DNA of 64,000 nucleotides. Source: Mermis nigrescens. Lineage: Eukaryota; Nematoda; Enoplea; Mermithida; Mermithidae. Each line of letters opens with the position of its first letter. Position 1 is the first letter of the stretch. Below the pieces are notes generated by a model. That model saw only the letters and a program-made list of their open reading frames with translations. It was not told the DNA's origin and made no database searches. The translations under genes were made by a program, and so were the position numbers. Positions 12,695 through 24,582 of this stretch are shown here, one piece after another. The DNA lies in the NCBI GenBank assembly GCA_036768485.1, contig JAVLUZ010000223.1, positions 3,861,893-3,925,892 of the forward strand, read 5' to 3'.

Positions 12695-13201
12695 GGATCT
12701 TTTCTAGAATATACCCCCACCGTTTTTCCCAATGACTACTAACTTTTTAAAAATTTCATTATTAGCTATAGTGTACACACTTATTTAGAAGTTGATTTTA
12801 AACTTTAAATGAAAGTTTAAACTAAATGTAAGTTGTTTCTTTTAAATTTCAAAAGATATTCTAGAATATCTTTTCTAGAATATTTCTAGAAAATCGGTGA
12901 ATGCAGATTCGATTAAATTTTGAAGGATATAGCGTTATTTATGCCGGCACCTTGATTTACTTTGCTTATTTATGAAGCACTTATTAAATACGTAGTTACA
13001 TCTGAAATTAATACATAGGTACCTACCTTGAAAGATCACATATAAAGGAATTCGCATAATTTGTGTTTCCGACCGGATGGCGAGATGGTAAAAGCGCCCA
13101 ACTATAGAACTGAAGCTCCCGGGTTCGAATCCGACCGATTCCAAACGATTTATGCCGAAAAAAGTTACGAAAATCGGTGGGGGGAATTCTAGAAAAGATC
13201 C
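12695..13201. mobile_element. ~507-bp MITE with ~30-bp inverted ends
   Basis: The left end (GGATCTTTTCTAGAAT then ATACCCCCACCG) matches the inverted right end (GGATCTTTTCTAGAAT then TCCCCCCACCG). The interior holds TCTAGAATAT repeats at about 12855-12890 and a tRNA-like block near the right end. No open frame looks coding. Confidence 0.75.
13071..13143 (+). ncRNA. tRNA-like / SINE-type Pol III element (degenerate)
   Basis: An A-box-like TGGCGAGATGG starts at 13078 and a perfect B-box GGTTCGAATCC at 13122, with normal tRNA spacing. The sequence ends near TCCA. I could not form a convincing acceptor or anticodon stem, so a functional tRNA gene is unlikely. A tRNA-derived SINE head or a decayed tRNA copy inside the surrounding MITE fits better. 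Confidence 0.55.
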
Positions 13202-13297
13202 GAATTTTGTATAATTTCGCGCTCAGTTAATTGAACGACACGATAAATTATCGTTATTCACGCGTAGATCAACGGAAAAATTAAAAAGCATCACGAA

Positions 13298-15811
13298 TCA
13301 ACCAGTGATGCAACTTCTCTTTTCGTTCAAAAAGTGCGATTCTAAGTTAAAGGTCCCGATGTCGAAGGTTTTATTGATCGGATTCGGGTCGTTCATTTGA
13401 ACGATGTATTTTTTGGGTAGGGCCATTTTCCAGCGACGCTGACAAGGCAAGCCATCCGAACATTCGTGATAGATTTTCAGAACGGGGTCGATCGGCGTGC
13501 TTTCTTCCGTTTGTCCATCCAGTATAAACGTGCCGTCGTCAGCACTGAATTTTTCGTCCATGATGTCGTCGTAACCAGGGCTATCTTGAAAGCACCGGAT
13601 TGTTACTTTATAAGTTTCCGGCCAAAATTGCGAAAAAAACATTCTGTTCTGCATTAATTTTTTACAATTTTAGGATGTGTTAGATTCAACCTGGCTGGTA
13701 GCATGCGATAGCATTGGCAAAATTATGAGGCGAAATTTGCAACGTTGAAAAGTTGAAAAGATGGATGAATTAGGAATGATCTAAGTAAATCAATTTATTT
13801 GAGGATGATATTAGCGTTGGCAAAAGCCCGACTAAGATCTAGCAAGGACTATAGTCCGGACTAAGTCCTTTAGTCTTTGGACTATAGTCCTAGTCTTTTT
13901 TAGCCCGTTAGTCCGGAAAAGGACTAGTCCCTTTTTGGCGGACTAAGTCCGGCTATTCCGAGCTACCGGACAAAAGTTCTAACTTCTTCCACGTTGTGCT
14001 ATCATTTATTCATTTACTGTAGGTACTAAATTGTATGTCGCGCCCGACATTCGACGTGCGTTTTGCAAGTCTCCCCTTCTCTTTGAGGAGTGTTGTTTGC
14101 GTTTAACGCCAATGTTCACGTTAGTTTTTCTTTTATTGTCTGATTTTCAACCTGTGCTCAAAGAGATATGTTTTATATGTTTAGTGGAGGTGGAAAAAAA
14201 CGGGTGAGGTTGTCAACCATACAACAGCTAATTAGTTGTCAGCACACCTGGGCGTGGGGGGTTTGGGGGGTATGCACCCCCAGAAACCAAAATACTCCCC
14301 AGATATCAAAATACCCCCCAGAATTCAATTTTTGAAATTTTTTTTCGTTTTTTTAGCAGTTTTTGATGCCAATGGATAGTGCTTGATGAGAAACGTCGAA
14401 AAATGGTGTTTTTTCGCCATACCTCCATTTTTAAGGCCATTTTTTACCTTCAAAAATCTTGCACCCCCCAGAATTTTCTTGCTGCCCATGTATGGTTGTC
14501 AGCTCAACAACAGCTATAGTTAAGTTTATATTATCAATGTTTTTTAATAAAAGTATTGTCCCCAATGTCCACTGTCATGTTTTTGTGAGAACTTGTATAA
14601 ACATAAACAGTTTCATATTTTAGTTTCAAGACTAAATTTTGTTGAATTCAAAAATTTTTTCATATTTTGGGTTCAAGGCTATATCTTGTTGGATTTATAC
14701 GAAGCATTCAGAGCGCACTTCTGTGGATAGGTTTATATGGTCCCATACCATACGTGGGCAGCACCAAGATTCTGGGGGGAGGGGTGCAAGATTATTCAAA
14801 GACAAAAATGGCCGTTAAAATGGTGGTATGGCGAGAAACACCATTTTTCAACGTTTCTCATCGAGCACTATCCATTGGCATCAAAATTGCGAAAAAAACA
14901 ACAACAAAATTTCAAAAATTGAATTCTGGGGGGTATTTTGGTTTCTGAGGGGTTGATTTCTCGGGGGGGTGCGCCTCAACCTCCTACGCCTAGGTGTGGT
15001 CCCATACCCATCCCATCCCCTTTATTCATTGATTTTGATTGTAAAGTTCTTTTCATTGACTATTGAATCAGATCTAAACAGAAAAGCACTAGAAAGTGAA
15101 TATCACTATGTAGTAGTAGGTACCAGCATTGTTCTCTGATTTTTTGAGGAAAAGCCTGTCTGTGTATGTTTTCTCTGTATAAATGATACTGTTTTTTTAT
15201 CAAGGACTTAGTCAAGACTTAGTTTTTTTATAGAACTATGGTCCGTACTATAGTCCTGATCCGAAGCAGTCGGACTAAAAGCTGGACTTTAGTCTGGAAA
15301 GTCCTTTTTTCTGACTTTTGCTAACGCTAGATGATATCAAACGTTCATTCAAAAAAACTGCTTTTGGTCGTACTTTCTCATTCGTTATTAATCTAGTGCC
15401 ATCGTTAAACGGGTGGCTGATTGCTAGAAGTGAATTGCCAATCACAGAGCACGACGGTTGTGGATAGGAAACATAATATATAAGTATACTTAATTTGATA
15501 GGTACTACATGCATATGATTTCTCAGGTTAAAATACAAAATCAGGTTGAAGTTCTGCTCTTATTCCTAGGAAGAAAAGTAAACTATTTTATGCTTGCACG
15601 TATGGGAAGAGCTCATAGCATAGTGAAGAAGGCACACTAATAAACACGTCTCACCAATATCAATTAATTTCATATGAACTTTCCCCATTGGTCGATCAGC
15701 ACAAAGCAATTTTCCCTTGACAATATACCTTTGCACCTTCGCTTCGCTTAGAAGAACACAGTATATTAGCAAACAGATAATATTGTGCAGAGCATTAAAC
15801 TTCGCCACCAT
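13298..15811 (-). CDS. Transthyretin-like (TTL) secreted protein, gene 3, two exons
   Basis: Exon 1 (15811-15655) starts at ATG, encodes a signal peptide (IICLLIYCVLLSEA) and IVKGKLLCADRPMGKV, and ends at a GTGAGA donor in phase 1. Exon 2 (13584-13298) starts after TTTCAAG and carries DDIMDEKFSADDGTFILDG, IDPVLKIYHECSDG, CQRRWKMALPKKYI and TFDIGTFNLE, ending in a short tail with a cysteine. The phases join correctly and give about 146 aa, a full-length TTL protein. The last two exons of the other family members are fused here. The 2.07 kb intron is mostly a hAT-type element (13812-15329). The open frame at 15275-15538 lies in the intron and is not part of the model. Confidence 0.85.
13812..15329. 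mobile_element. Non-autonomous hAT-type element, 1.52 kb, 8-bp target duplication
   Basis: GATGATAT flanks the element at 13804-13811 and 15330-15337. The ends are TAGCGTTGGCAAAAG and CTTTTGCTAACGCTA, inverted with one mismatch. Subterminal arms are rich in GACTA/TAGTC words. An 8-bp duplication is the hAT superfamily signature. The interior carries two family A repeats facing each other (about 14246-14492 and 14748-15000) and no transposase. It lies in the intron of TTL gene 3. Confidence 0.85.
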
Positions 15812-16340
15812 CTTGGAAATTTAGGCTGCTCGAGCGAACGATATTTCTTTGAATTAACTAAAATTGATTTTTCTGCTGCGCCTACAAGCATGGGTTTTAG
15901 ATACATTGGTTCATTTAAGTAATTACAACAGCTGACGATGACACTTAGAGCAAATTTTTCGTTTTTTGATAATGCCATCATCAAGCAGCTGTCCAAGCTA
16001 CCAGTAACAAGCATTTGCTTATAGAATGTACCTACATAATGTCAGGGTTTGGAGAAATGATGGCAAAAATGAAGAAGAAAAAAATTGTTGTCAAAATAAA
16101 TTTTATGAAAATTGAAATTCCATAAAATTCAAGAGTTCAAGCGTTGAATAAGCTGTGAGTAGCTCATGCTCACTGTGCAGTGAATACATCTCTATACGAA
16201 ATCAATGGAGTTGCTATCGTTACCATGAGAGAAACTGGAAATTAATCTCTGAATTTTCTATAATTCCCACAGACAGATATGCAAACTGTTGACCTTCTAG
16301 AACGAAATATCGAAATTGGCATTTTAGCGACGAAATGTAT

Positions 16341-16814
16341 TTGTTGGATTTACACAACAAAACTGAGTAAAAAAGCCGTTAACACAACTTTGTTGGATGA
16401 TGAGTAGCAAATTCGCCCGTTTTTGTTGAATTATACCCAACAAAAGTTGATTAGGATTATCACAACTTTTGCTGCATTTAATTTACACAAGGAAATTATG
16501 TAGAGTACATTTTGTTCACTTAACCAAGTAAAGTTGACTAAATTTTAAATAAAAGTTGTGTAAAGTTGCATAGGATTGATCAACATTATTACGTGTAGCG
16601 TGTAGCAAAAGTTGTGTAGCATTTACTCAATCTTGTCTGGTGGCGTCTACCTGCGTAGCGCTGCGAAATATGTGTTGGAATAAGAAAATATTGTTGGGAA
16701 CCACAATACCATTTATACGACAAAACGTGTGTAGAATTCGCTCTACTTAAGCTTGTTCACTTAATTCAACTAAGTTATGGCGTCCACACTGAAATTTGTT
16801 GTGTTAATCCAACA
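16341..16814. mobile_element. ~475-bp MITE with ends TGTTGGATTTACACAACAAA
   Basis: The left end TGTTGGATTTACACAACAAA matches the inverted right end TGTTGGATTAACACAACAAA with one mismatch. The interior is rich in ACACAACTTTTG and its complement, so subterminal motifs repeat. No coding frame is present. It lies between TTL genes 3 and 4. Confidence 0.75.
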
Positions 16815-17063
16815 TTTTTTATTTACAGATTTTCATTTTGATTATTCTCTTATTATTTATTCCTTATTATAAAGATAGAACTGCCATGCAATACAAGTAG
16901 AAAAATTATTTTGGCGTTTGTCCAAGTTCTAAAAAATAAGTTACTAAAGAGATATTCTTCGTAGATGACGTTTGACGGATATGCAAATGTTTTATTAGTC
17001 ATCAAAACATGGAAAATGTATTCGGATAGATACATGCTGAAGTCTTCTACTCCACGATAGTGC

Positions 17064-20000
17064 TTAATGAAAACAGTCAGTACGCTCGTCTTCGATAATC
17101 AATTCCAGATTAAGCTCTCCTATATTGAGCGTTTTTGACGAAGCATTTCCAGCGGAAAAGATGTATTTGCTCGGTATTTTAAAAGCCCATCGCCTTGGAC
17201 ATTTCTGAACGAATGCAAGTGTAAAGATATAATAACAGCTGGAACTTTCAGTTTAGATATTTTTTTGATTTTCAAAATGATAATATCAGATCTGAATTTT
17301 TAATTAAAAAAAGACGATGTATAATTGAATAAAATGATTCGCAGCTTGTAAACGATAAACTGGCACAATCATAAATTTACACTTCGCAATTATTTCCTCG
17401 TCAAAACGTTCATTTCCCCTTATATTAATCGGGCTTGAATGCGTAATTTGTTCTTTGAAAATAATTGAGCCTTTTTTTGCTACCCCCGTAACTATGGAGC
17501 CCATTTTTCGACCTTTTACATTAGAATTGGTATTAAAATATTGTGCTCAATTTTTAAGCAAGAAAATTTACAAAAAGCGCGCATAGAAAACACTACCAAC
17601 GTACAGATATCTGAAAGTTTTTGAATTTGAAAAGCTGACGGATAGATACTTCAATGACATCTACATTTTCTGATTAAAATCGTAAAAATAATATCCAGAA
17701 AATTACATATGTACAGGACTGCACTAATAGTCTGTTTCACACAAGTTTGGGCATAAACTCTTAAAAATATGTCCGACAATAAGCCGACAGATTGCGATTA
17801 TGGCATTGATTTGATATATATATATTTATCGTAATCCGTCGCCTTACTTTCGAAAAAATTCTTAAGATTTATACCCAAACTTATGTGAAACAGACTATAA
17901 CTCAAATTTTCTAGAATTGCATGGGAACCTGTCTCTCCCGACGGTACTATACTGCTTTTATCCTATAGAAACTAGAAGACAAAAATGACAAAACGCGGAT
18001 AAATTTGGTGAAATCCGCAAAAAAAACCCCGATTTGAATTTTTCGATTCGGTAAAAAAGGAGGTGACTGTCAAGTTTAACGTTGGAACAGAACTCGGGTT
18101 CTCGAAGCAAAAATGAATTCTTGATGATGGTAAATGGAAGTTTTTGTAAACGATTTTCTTTCTAGAATATCACAGCATAAAACGCCTGAAGATCGTAAGA
18201 ATGATGAAAGTATCAAAATTAAGTACAGTTATACAAAATCGAAAATTCTGGAGTGGAGTCGGGCAGCTTGAACTCCCAAACCTCCCCTCCCCCCAAAAAC
18301 ACCTCTGACCGCCACTAACTTCACTAAAACTAATAAAAATTTCAAAGAAGCACAAACGTGGAACATAATAAAAGATAAATCATTCATGAAAAGCAACACT
18401 GTAACCATACGTGGGCAGCAAGAAAATTCTGGGGGGGGGTGCAAGATTTTTTGAAGGTCAACAAATAGCCTTAAAATGGTGGTATGGCGAAAAAACACCA
18501 TTTTTCGACGTTTCTCATCAAGCACTATCCATTGGCATCAAAAAATTGCGGAAAAAACGAAAAAATTTTCAAAAATTGAATTCTGGGGGGTATTTTGATT
18601 TCTGGGGGGGTATTTTGGTTTCTGGGGGTGCATACCCCCAAACCCTACGCCCAGGTGTGACTGTAACCAAGTGTTTTAATTCTTTAGCTATGTTTAATGT
18701 ATAAACTTATCTTTGAAAAATCGCGTGTCCAAACACTTGTAAAGCTCAATCTATTTTACATTAATGAATTATGCTTTAAATGACCAAAATCAAATGTACA
18801 CTATCACTATTGATTTGACAATAATTGCTCACGGGTATTATTCCCAATGTATACTTCTCGTTGCATCTATGATAAATTTTTAGCATCGGATCTATCGTAG
18901 ATACGGATGAGCTGGTTCCATGCAAATTAATTTCGCCCGTTTCATCGGTTACGACCTGTGCCATATCCGTATCTTTTAAGATGTCTAAAAAGAGACCAAT
19001 CGCTATTTAATAAATTATTATAAACTAACAAAAAAAATGCTACGATGACTAGCTTCGTACCTGATCGATAGAAAACTAATTGGTATTGTATTTAAAGTTG
19101 TTTTATTTTGTTATGAGCATTATAGCAAGCAGAGCAGGGGCCGATTGATTAGTGCACACAATCGTTACGGGCATGCTAGTGTACCTACATTTAGTCTGTT
19201 TCAAGTCAACTTACGCGTTTCCTACTGTTTTGAACCAACAATTTCTTCAATTGTCTTGGATGCATCGATGTTTGCTATTTCATTCAATTGGCTTAGAAAG
19301 ACTGTTAGTTTACTCAATATCATTTCCCATAGCTGCTTTTTCAATCATTTTTATGGTTAAATATTTATTTTAATCTGTTGGCCGCAGAATATACTTCCAT
19401 TTTTGCGTTGCTTAGAGAAAGTGTGATTTTCATCAGATTTTGTGACTTTAGGTAACTTTTTCCTAGTCCCCCCTTTTACATCCTTAACAATCCACAACTC
19501 CAAGTATTAGTACCCTACTTTTAATTAGCATGATTTGAGTACATCAGTCAGTAAACACATACTGTAACATGCCACAATAATGACAGCAGTCCAAGAACGC
19601 GGAAAACAAAATTGTTCTTAACATCAGCATTATCCTTTTTAAAAAAGACAACCTTACATTATTTAAACAGATCAAAGTTTTTAAGGATAAACTGTACGCA
19701 AATATCAAGTGTAAGGAACGCTAACGCTCAGATTTGGAAGTAAAATAACTTTGTTGTATAAAGTACATATTAACAACAAATGAATATGTGCAAACTTCAC
19801 ACAACTACAAGGTGTAAGAAAACTAACAGTCAGATTCACAATTCTGATTTTACGTAGAACATTTTGAAAAAATTAAGCTTCCGCAAGGCTCTAAAACTAA
19901 AGTTTATATGCAGTGTAAACTTTACACAACCACAGAGTGTAAAGAACATTTCAGTCGGATTCGTAATTCTGATATTACTCTGATATTACGATCAACATTT

Positions 20001-23000
20001 ATTAAAAAATCAAGTCTACACAATGGCCCGAGGACAAATAAATATCAGATGTAAACCACTTTACACCACTGTTGAGTGCAAACAAACTGGCGTATCACAT
20101 TTGGTTTCTGGTTCATTTTTAGACTTGAGATTATGTCCAGACGCATAACTCAGACCTTGGCAGAAAAAAACAAGACAGAAACACGTTCAACTCCCCCATT
20201 TTTTGACTTTACACCTCCCGAAAAAGCTAAATATTAATGTAAACAAACGCAATTCGCTGTGACGCGTACCCCTTAGAAAGTACTTTATTTTATCCTATTC
20301 GACCTCGCCCGACTTCTGAACAGAGAAAGTGGCGAACAAAAAATGGACAAACACGTATTTTCCAGTGTCCACCACATTGTAAACTTTAAAAATCTGAAAT
20401 TAACGCCCCATTGAGTGTAAATAAATTCGGTTCGGGCCAGTTTGTAGCCCTTCGATTGTAGTACGTTTGTATGTGCCAAACTTATGTTCCGCAAAATATT
20501 TGATATGATTTACCAATCAAAATACGAAAAAAACCTGTTTTTTCGGCCATTTTACACCACAGAATTCGAACTTTACACCCCCCATAAACAACTCAATATT
20601 ACGTTTTTTTGAAGGCGGCTTGCTTCGACGTGTAGCCCTTAGAAGTTACTTCATTTCTATTTTATTCAGTTCATCCCAACTCATAACCGAAAAAGTTGGC
20701 AGAGAAATCTTGGACAAAATCTGTTTTTTACTCATCCACTAGAATGTAAAGTTTAAACCCCTGGTACTAACTGCGTATTAATTGTAGAAAAGTTTGCTGG
20801 TAAGCACAAGATAGACCTTGATCCGTAGTACATTTCTGTCAGAAAAAATTTCTTACAACTCATAACCGGAGTTGTTGACAGACATAAACAAGTCAAAAAC
20901 TCGACCAAAATGTGTCTTTTCACCCACAGATTTTCGCACTCTTTACACTCCCATTCGAGAACTAAGGCTAAATTCAAAAAACAAAAAGTGTCATCTGTAG
21001 AACCTAAATAGATGAATAAGTCAAATGAAGTGCATGGTTTTGCCAAAAGAATTAAAAAATGAAAAAGTTAGTATTCAGAAGACTTGAACCCATTATTCTT
21101 TTTTAAATCCACATGCGAGAACGGATACGTCAGCCATTGCACCAACTCAAATCGCAGGCCAAGATTTCAGCTTGATTATACTATATTGAAAAATATTCAT
21201 CATTCTACTGAAGTTTAAGAATAGTGCATTTACGATTAATAAAATAATTATCTATTAAAGACGAGTCAAAAACCTCTGAAATATGAAAAATCTGATCAAA
21301 TAATATGCAATACGGAGTTATCTATCGGCATTAGAAAATGAATGTATAATTCAAAGTTCACCTCTTCATACCTCAACAAACACTGGCTGTAGAAAAGTTT
21401 AAAGGTCAGATTCGTTATTCTGACCTTACGGAGAACATTTTTTTAAATTCATCATCCACGACGCTCTGGGCGGAAAAAATTTTTGTCCCAGACTCTTTAC
21501 AATAAACCGCCTCTAAATTTGAAAATATCACTTTAAAAAAACAAAAAAGGCTCCACTTGATTTTATAACCGTCTACCTTTTGACACCAATCAGACTGCAT
21601 AGAATCTAAAACTGAGTTAGATATCCTTGTGTACATGAAAAATGTAAAAAACCGTCTAATTTACACTCCTGTGCAACAACTAATGAGTGTAAAGAAATTT
21701 TAAGACCAAATTCATAACCTACTAATCAGGGAAAACATTTTAAAAAAATTGGCCCTCCGCCGATCATTTGAATTTTTGGTGTAAACTTTACACACTCACG
21801 ACTAGCTCGGTATTGAGTGTAAACAAAAAAAGGGTATCTAAGTTTTTTATTATCTACCTTTTAAAAAAACACGCACCTCCCAGATGTGTGCCGTTGTTGC
21901 TGTGAGGGAAAGACACAAATTTCGCACTCGCTGTGATAAACAAATAAGAAAAAAGGATGGCCAAGTATAGCGCTATCGCGCTACCTATGATGAAGACGAA
22001 AACTGCGAAGTTATTTCATACGTTAAAATTTAATCAAACTAGCAAGTTTTTTATTATACAGTCTCAATTAATTTAGTATAAAAATGACAAAATTATTTCA
22101 TGCAGTCCAACGTGTTTCAGCATGAAAATAGTTATTTGTAAAAATTATTCCATGCAGTCCAACGTGTTTCAGCATGAAAAATAGTTATTTGCAAAATAAA
22201 AATTGAATCATAAGTGCACTAGCTGAATACATAACAAATCGTGCTTTCACTCATCCAAATAAATAATAAATGTTTGACAAGTTTTGGTGTCAAAGCTTTA
22301 TTTTTTAGTTGTCTAAATCTAAAAAAATTTTCCTGACCATAATCAAAAGTAAGAATTATCTTGATTGAACAGAAACAGATATTTCAAAATTAGAAAATTC
22401 GCTTATCCCATCTACTCTTTCCGAAACTGGCCAGCTGTCTCAAACAGCTACATAAAGTATAGTACATATATGTAATGGGTTGTGTCTGAATTGCCTTGGA
22501 ACTGAGTTTTAGTGCCAAAATCTTAACATGTTGTGGCTATATTGAGAAATAGGTAATTTATCAAACAGACTGAATAAGCAAGCACACAGAAGCTTCAAAA
22601 TAGGTGACTCATAAGTAGACATGCATAGCTTAGGAATTCTGAGGGGAAGGGGGTGAAATTTTAAAGTGCCTGTTTTCGGCTTAAAGTGATAAATACGCGT
22701 CAAAAGCATCGTTTTTTGGCGTTCTGGCGAAGCTCGATCGTTCTAGAGTATAAAAGCGCACAAAAATTTTGGAAAAAATAGAAAAAAGTCGAGCAAATCG
22801 AACAAAATAAAAATAGGTCAAAACTTTAGCAAACGGCGCGAAGCGCCGAAAATGACATTTTTGAGCAAATAGGTAGCTAAAAACGCTTAAAAAAGCATTT
22901 TTTCTACGAATTTGTAGGAAAATTTCGGGAACTTTGTAAAATCACCAATTCTGGGGGGGGCGGTGAAAAAATTTCTGCAAAAAAAAATTTTTCTGGGGTT

Positions 23001-23273
23001 GAAACCCTCAAGATCATGTATGAAGATGAGACTAATTAGGTACATCTTTTCAGCTTAAAAGACAGTATCGTGTTTCGAATCGAATTCGAGCGATTCCCGA
23101 ATTTCAATGAAATTCACTTCCACGACGTTACTTTTGTCCACCAAATGCACTTCAGCTCCTTTGTACGGTTGATCGCCACACATCAAACGACCCTTTAATG
23201 TTACACTTTGAATATTAGCAATAGTTTGATGAGTGAAGAATAGACAAAATAATATGACGCATAGCAAAGCCAT
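17064..23273 (-). CDS. Transthyretin-like (TTL) secreted protein, gene 4, three exons
   Basis: Exons are 23273-23132, 18984-18833 and 17204-17064. Exon 1 starts at ATG, encodes a signal peptide (ALLCVILFCLFFTHQTIA), VTLKGRLMCGDQPYKGAEV and HLVDK, and ends at GTAACG in phase 1. Exon 2 follows CTTTTTAG and carries VTDETGEINLHG and IDPMLKIYHRCN. Its donor is taken as GTGAGC, which keeps phase 0. Exon 3 follows CGTTCAG and carries CPRRWAFKIPSKYIF, LNIGELNLEL and a final cysteine (TDCFH). The product is about 144 aa. Intron 1 is about 4.15 kb and holds a degenerate tandem repeat array, a family C repeat and other repeats. Intron 2 is about 1.63 kb and holds a TA-flanked MITE and a family A copy. 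The long introns make the joins inferential, but all phases and motifs agree. Confidence 0.78.
17728..17899. mobile_element. TA-flanked palindromic MITE (family M), copy 1
   Basis: The ~170-bp element begins TAGTCTGTTTCAC and ends GTGAAACAGACTATA, with long imperfect inverted arms that include GTTTGGGCATAAA. Related copies lie at 35762-35928, 51401-51566 and 52484-52654, and a chimeric one begins at about 25546. TA at the borders fits a Tc1/mariner-type target. Confidence 0.82.
18407..18661 (+). mobile_element. Dispersed repeat family A, copy in intron 2 of TTL gene 4
   Basis: Starts CATACGTGGGCAGCA, contains GGTGGTATGGCG and AGCACTATCCATTGGCATC, and ends CGCCCAGGTGTG. The ends are imperfect inverted repeats. 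The ~97-residue open frame across it is a by-product; the same frame recurs in degraded form in other copies. Confidence 0.8.
19700..21850. repeat. Degenerate tandem array with recurring GTGTAAA/TTTACAC motifs
   Basis: Diverged units of very roughly 100-300 bp recur, each with a near-palindromic core such as GTGTAAACTTTACAC (about 19913 and 21780). The core is followed by AGAGTGTAAAGAAC-like and CAGTCGGATTCGTAATTCTG-like strings and AGAACATTTT. The array fills about 2.1 kb of intron 1 of TTL gene 4. No exon is recognisable in it. Confidence 0.65.
22086..22196. repeat. Direct duplication of a ~55-bp unit
   Basis: ATGCAGTCCAACGTGTTTCA and its flanks (AAAATTATTTC before, GCATGAAAA and ATAGTTATTTG after) occur twice back to back. 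Almost no divergence suggests a recent duplication. Confidence 0.85.
22640..23010. repeat. Dispersed repeat family C with GC hairpin
   Basis: The block contains a TTTTTTGGCGTTCTGGCGA-like string, AAAGTCGAGCAAATCGAA and the hairpin GGCGCGAAGCGCCG at about 22832. Related copies lie at about 30830-31190, 32090-32360 (inverted), 33245-34520 (inverted, interrupted), 54080-54200 and 60540-60860. It is non-coding. Confidence 0.65.
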
Positions 23274-24582
23274 GTCGAGCAACAATCGTGTAAGAGTAAA
23301 CGCAAAATAGCCAAATATATTTATTTGTTAGAAACGCAAAACAGCCTTTTTATTACAATAGGCGTTTGAAGCTAGATTGAACATACATAGCTTGTCATAA
23401 TTCGAAAAACATGTTAGTCACTGCTTATTACCCCAAAAACCTAGAAATTCATTGACCGTAAAACTTTTTCCCAATGTTTACGCTTCAACTCTGGAATGAT
23501 GTCATTGCCAATTTAGCGCACACAAAGGATTTTCGATCGTATCCAACACGATCGAAAATATTTAAAATGTTTTTTAATCGAACTGTCGGCTTGTCAAATA
23601 ATATGATTCAAATAAATAATTAGGATAAGAACTACACTAAAACGATAAGCCTGTTGAATTTCGTTCGCATCGATGACAAATGATGCCTATTACAAGCAGC
23701 ATCTCCATGTTTTTGAGTAAGCTCGCACGTGGGCGCTGGGGTTTTGAGGGGCGTAGACTCCGAGATAATCCGACAGACCCACCAGAATCGAAATACCCCA
23801 GAATTCAATTTCTGGTATGTTTTTTGGGATTTTAGCCAGATTTACACTATCCAGACCGTTCAGAATCCGTCTGCTGCCCACGTTTGATTTAGCTGTATCT
23901 GTGTTGACACCAAAAGTGGAAAAAATAAATAATAAATAATAAATGAAAAAATTAAATAAACAATTCCTAAAAACAAACCATTCTGCAGGCCTATGCGACT
24001 TTGATGAGCCGACTGTGCTTTGGATTTTCAAAAAATGACAAAAGGCAATAAACTTAATAATCCTTTACGATTAACACCAGTTTCAAAATATGCATAGTTT
24101 ACAGCAGTACCTGCTAATCTATGTACTATACATAATGCTGACCGAGTCGCTTAAATTGAAAACTGATCGGGTCAAAAGGGAGTAAAACCCAATCATTGAA
24201 TGACAGCTGATATCCCACAAATTCAGTTGACCCCGCAGGAAAAATAATTTTCAAAAACCTTGATAAAAGTGCAGGTTTTCGCGTTTTAGCAATTCTTCAG
24301 GCTCAAAAGTATAAATTTCGCCTACTAGATATTTTTGACCATATTTTTTCAATTAACTTCGGGTCTTTCGGAGAAGAATTTGCTTTTGTGTAATTCTAGA
24401 ATGAAATGGCGTGTCAAAAATAGAGCTTCTGACACGTCCCCATCGTTTTTTAGCCTAAAAAAGTAACTTGGAAAAAATTTAAGGGGTTATATCCATACGT
24501 GGGCAGCATCAAAATTCTAGGAGAGGGGGAGGTGTGGTTGTATCCCGAGCTTCCCATGCTGAACAAGGTATGGCCGCGTCAT

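Noticed and set aside
15275..15538. Open frame between the exons of TTL gene 3 that might be a TTL exon
   Set aside because: It lacks TTL motifs, runs into the hAT-type element, and is not needed because exon 1 and exon 2 already join in phase.
21070..21165. Minus-strand tRNA-like sequence with GGGTTCAAGTC and TGGTGCAATGGC
   Set aside because: The B-box is imperfect and I could not fold convincing arms. It could be a SINE remnant but is not strong enough to annotate.
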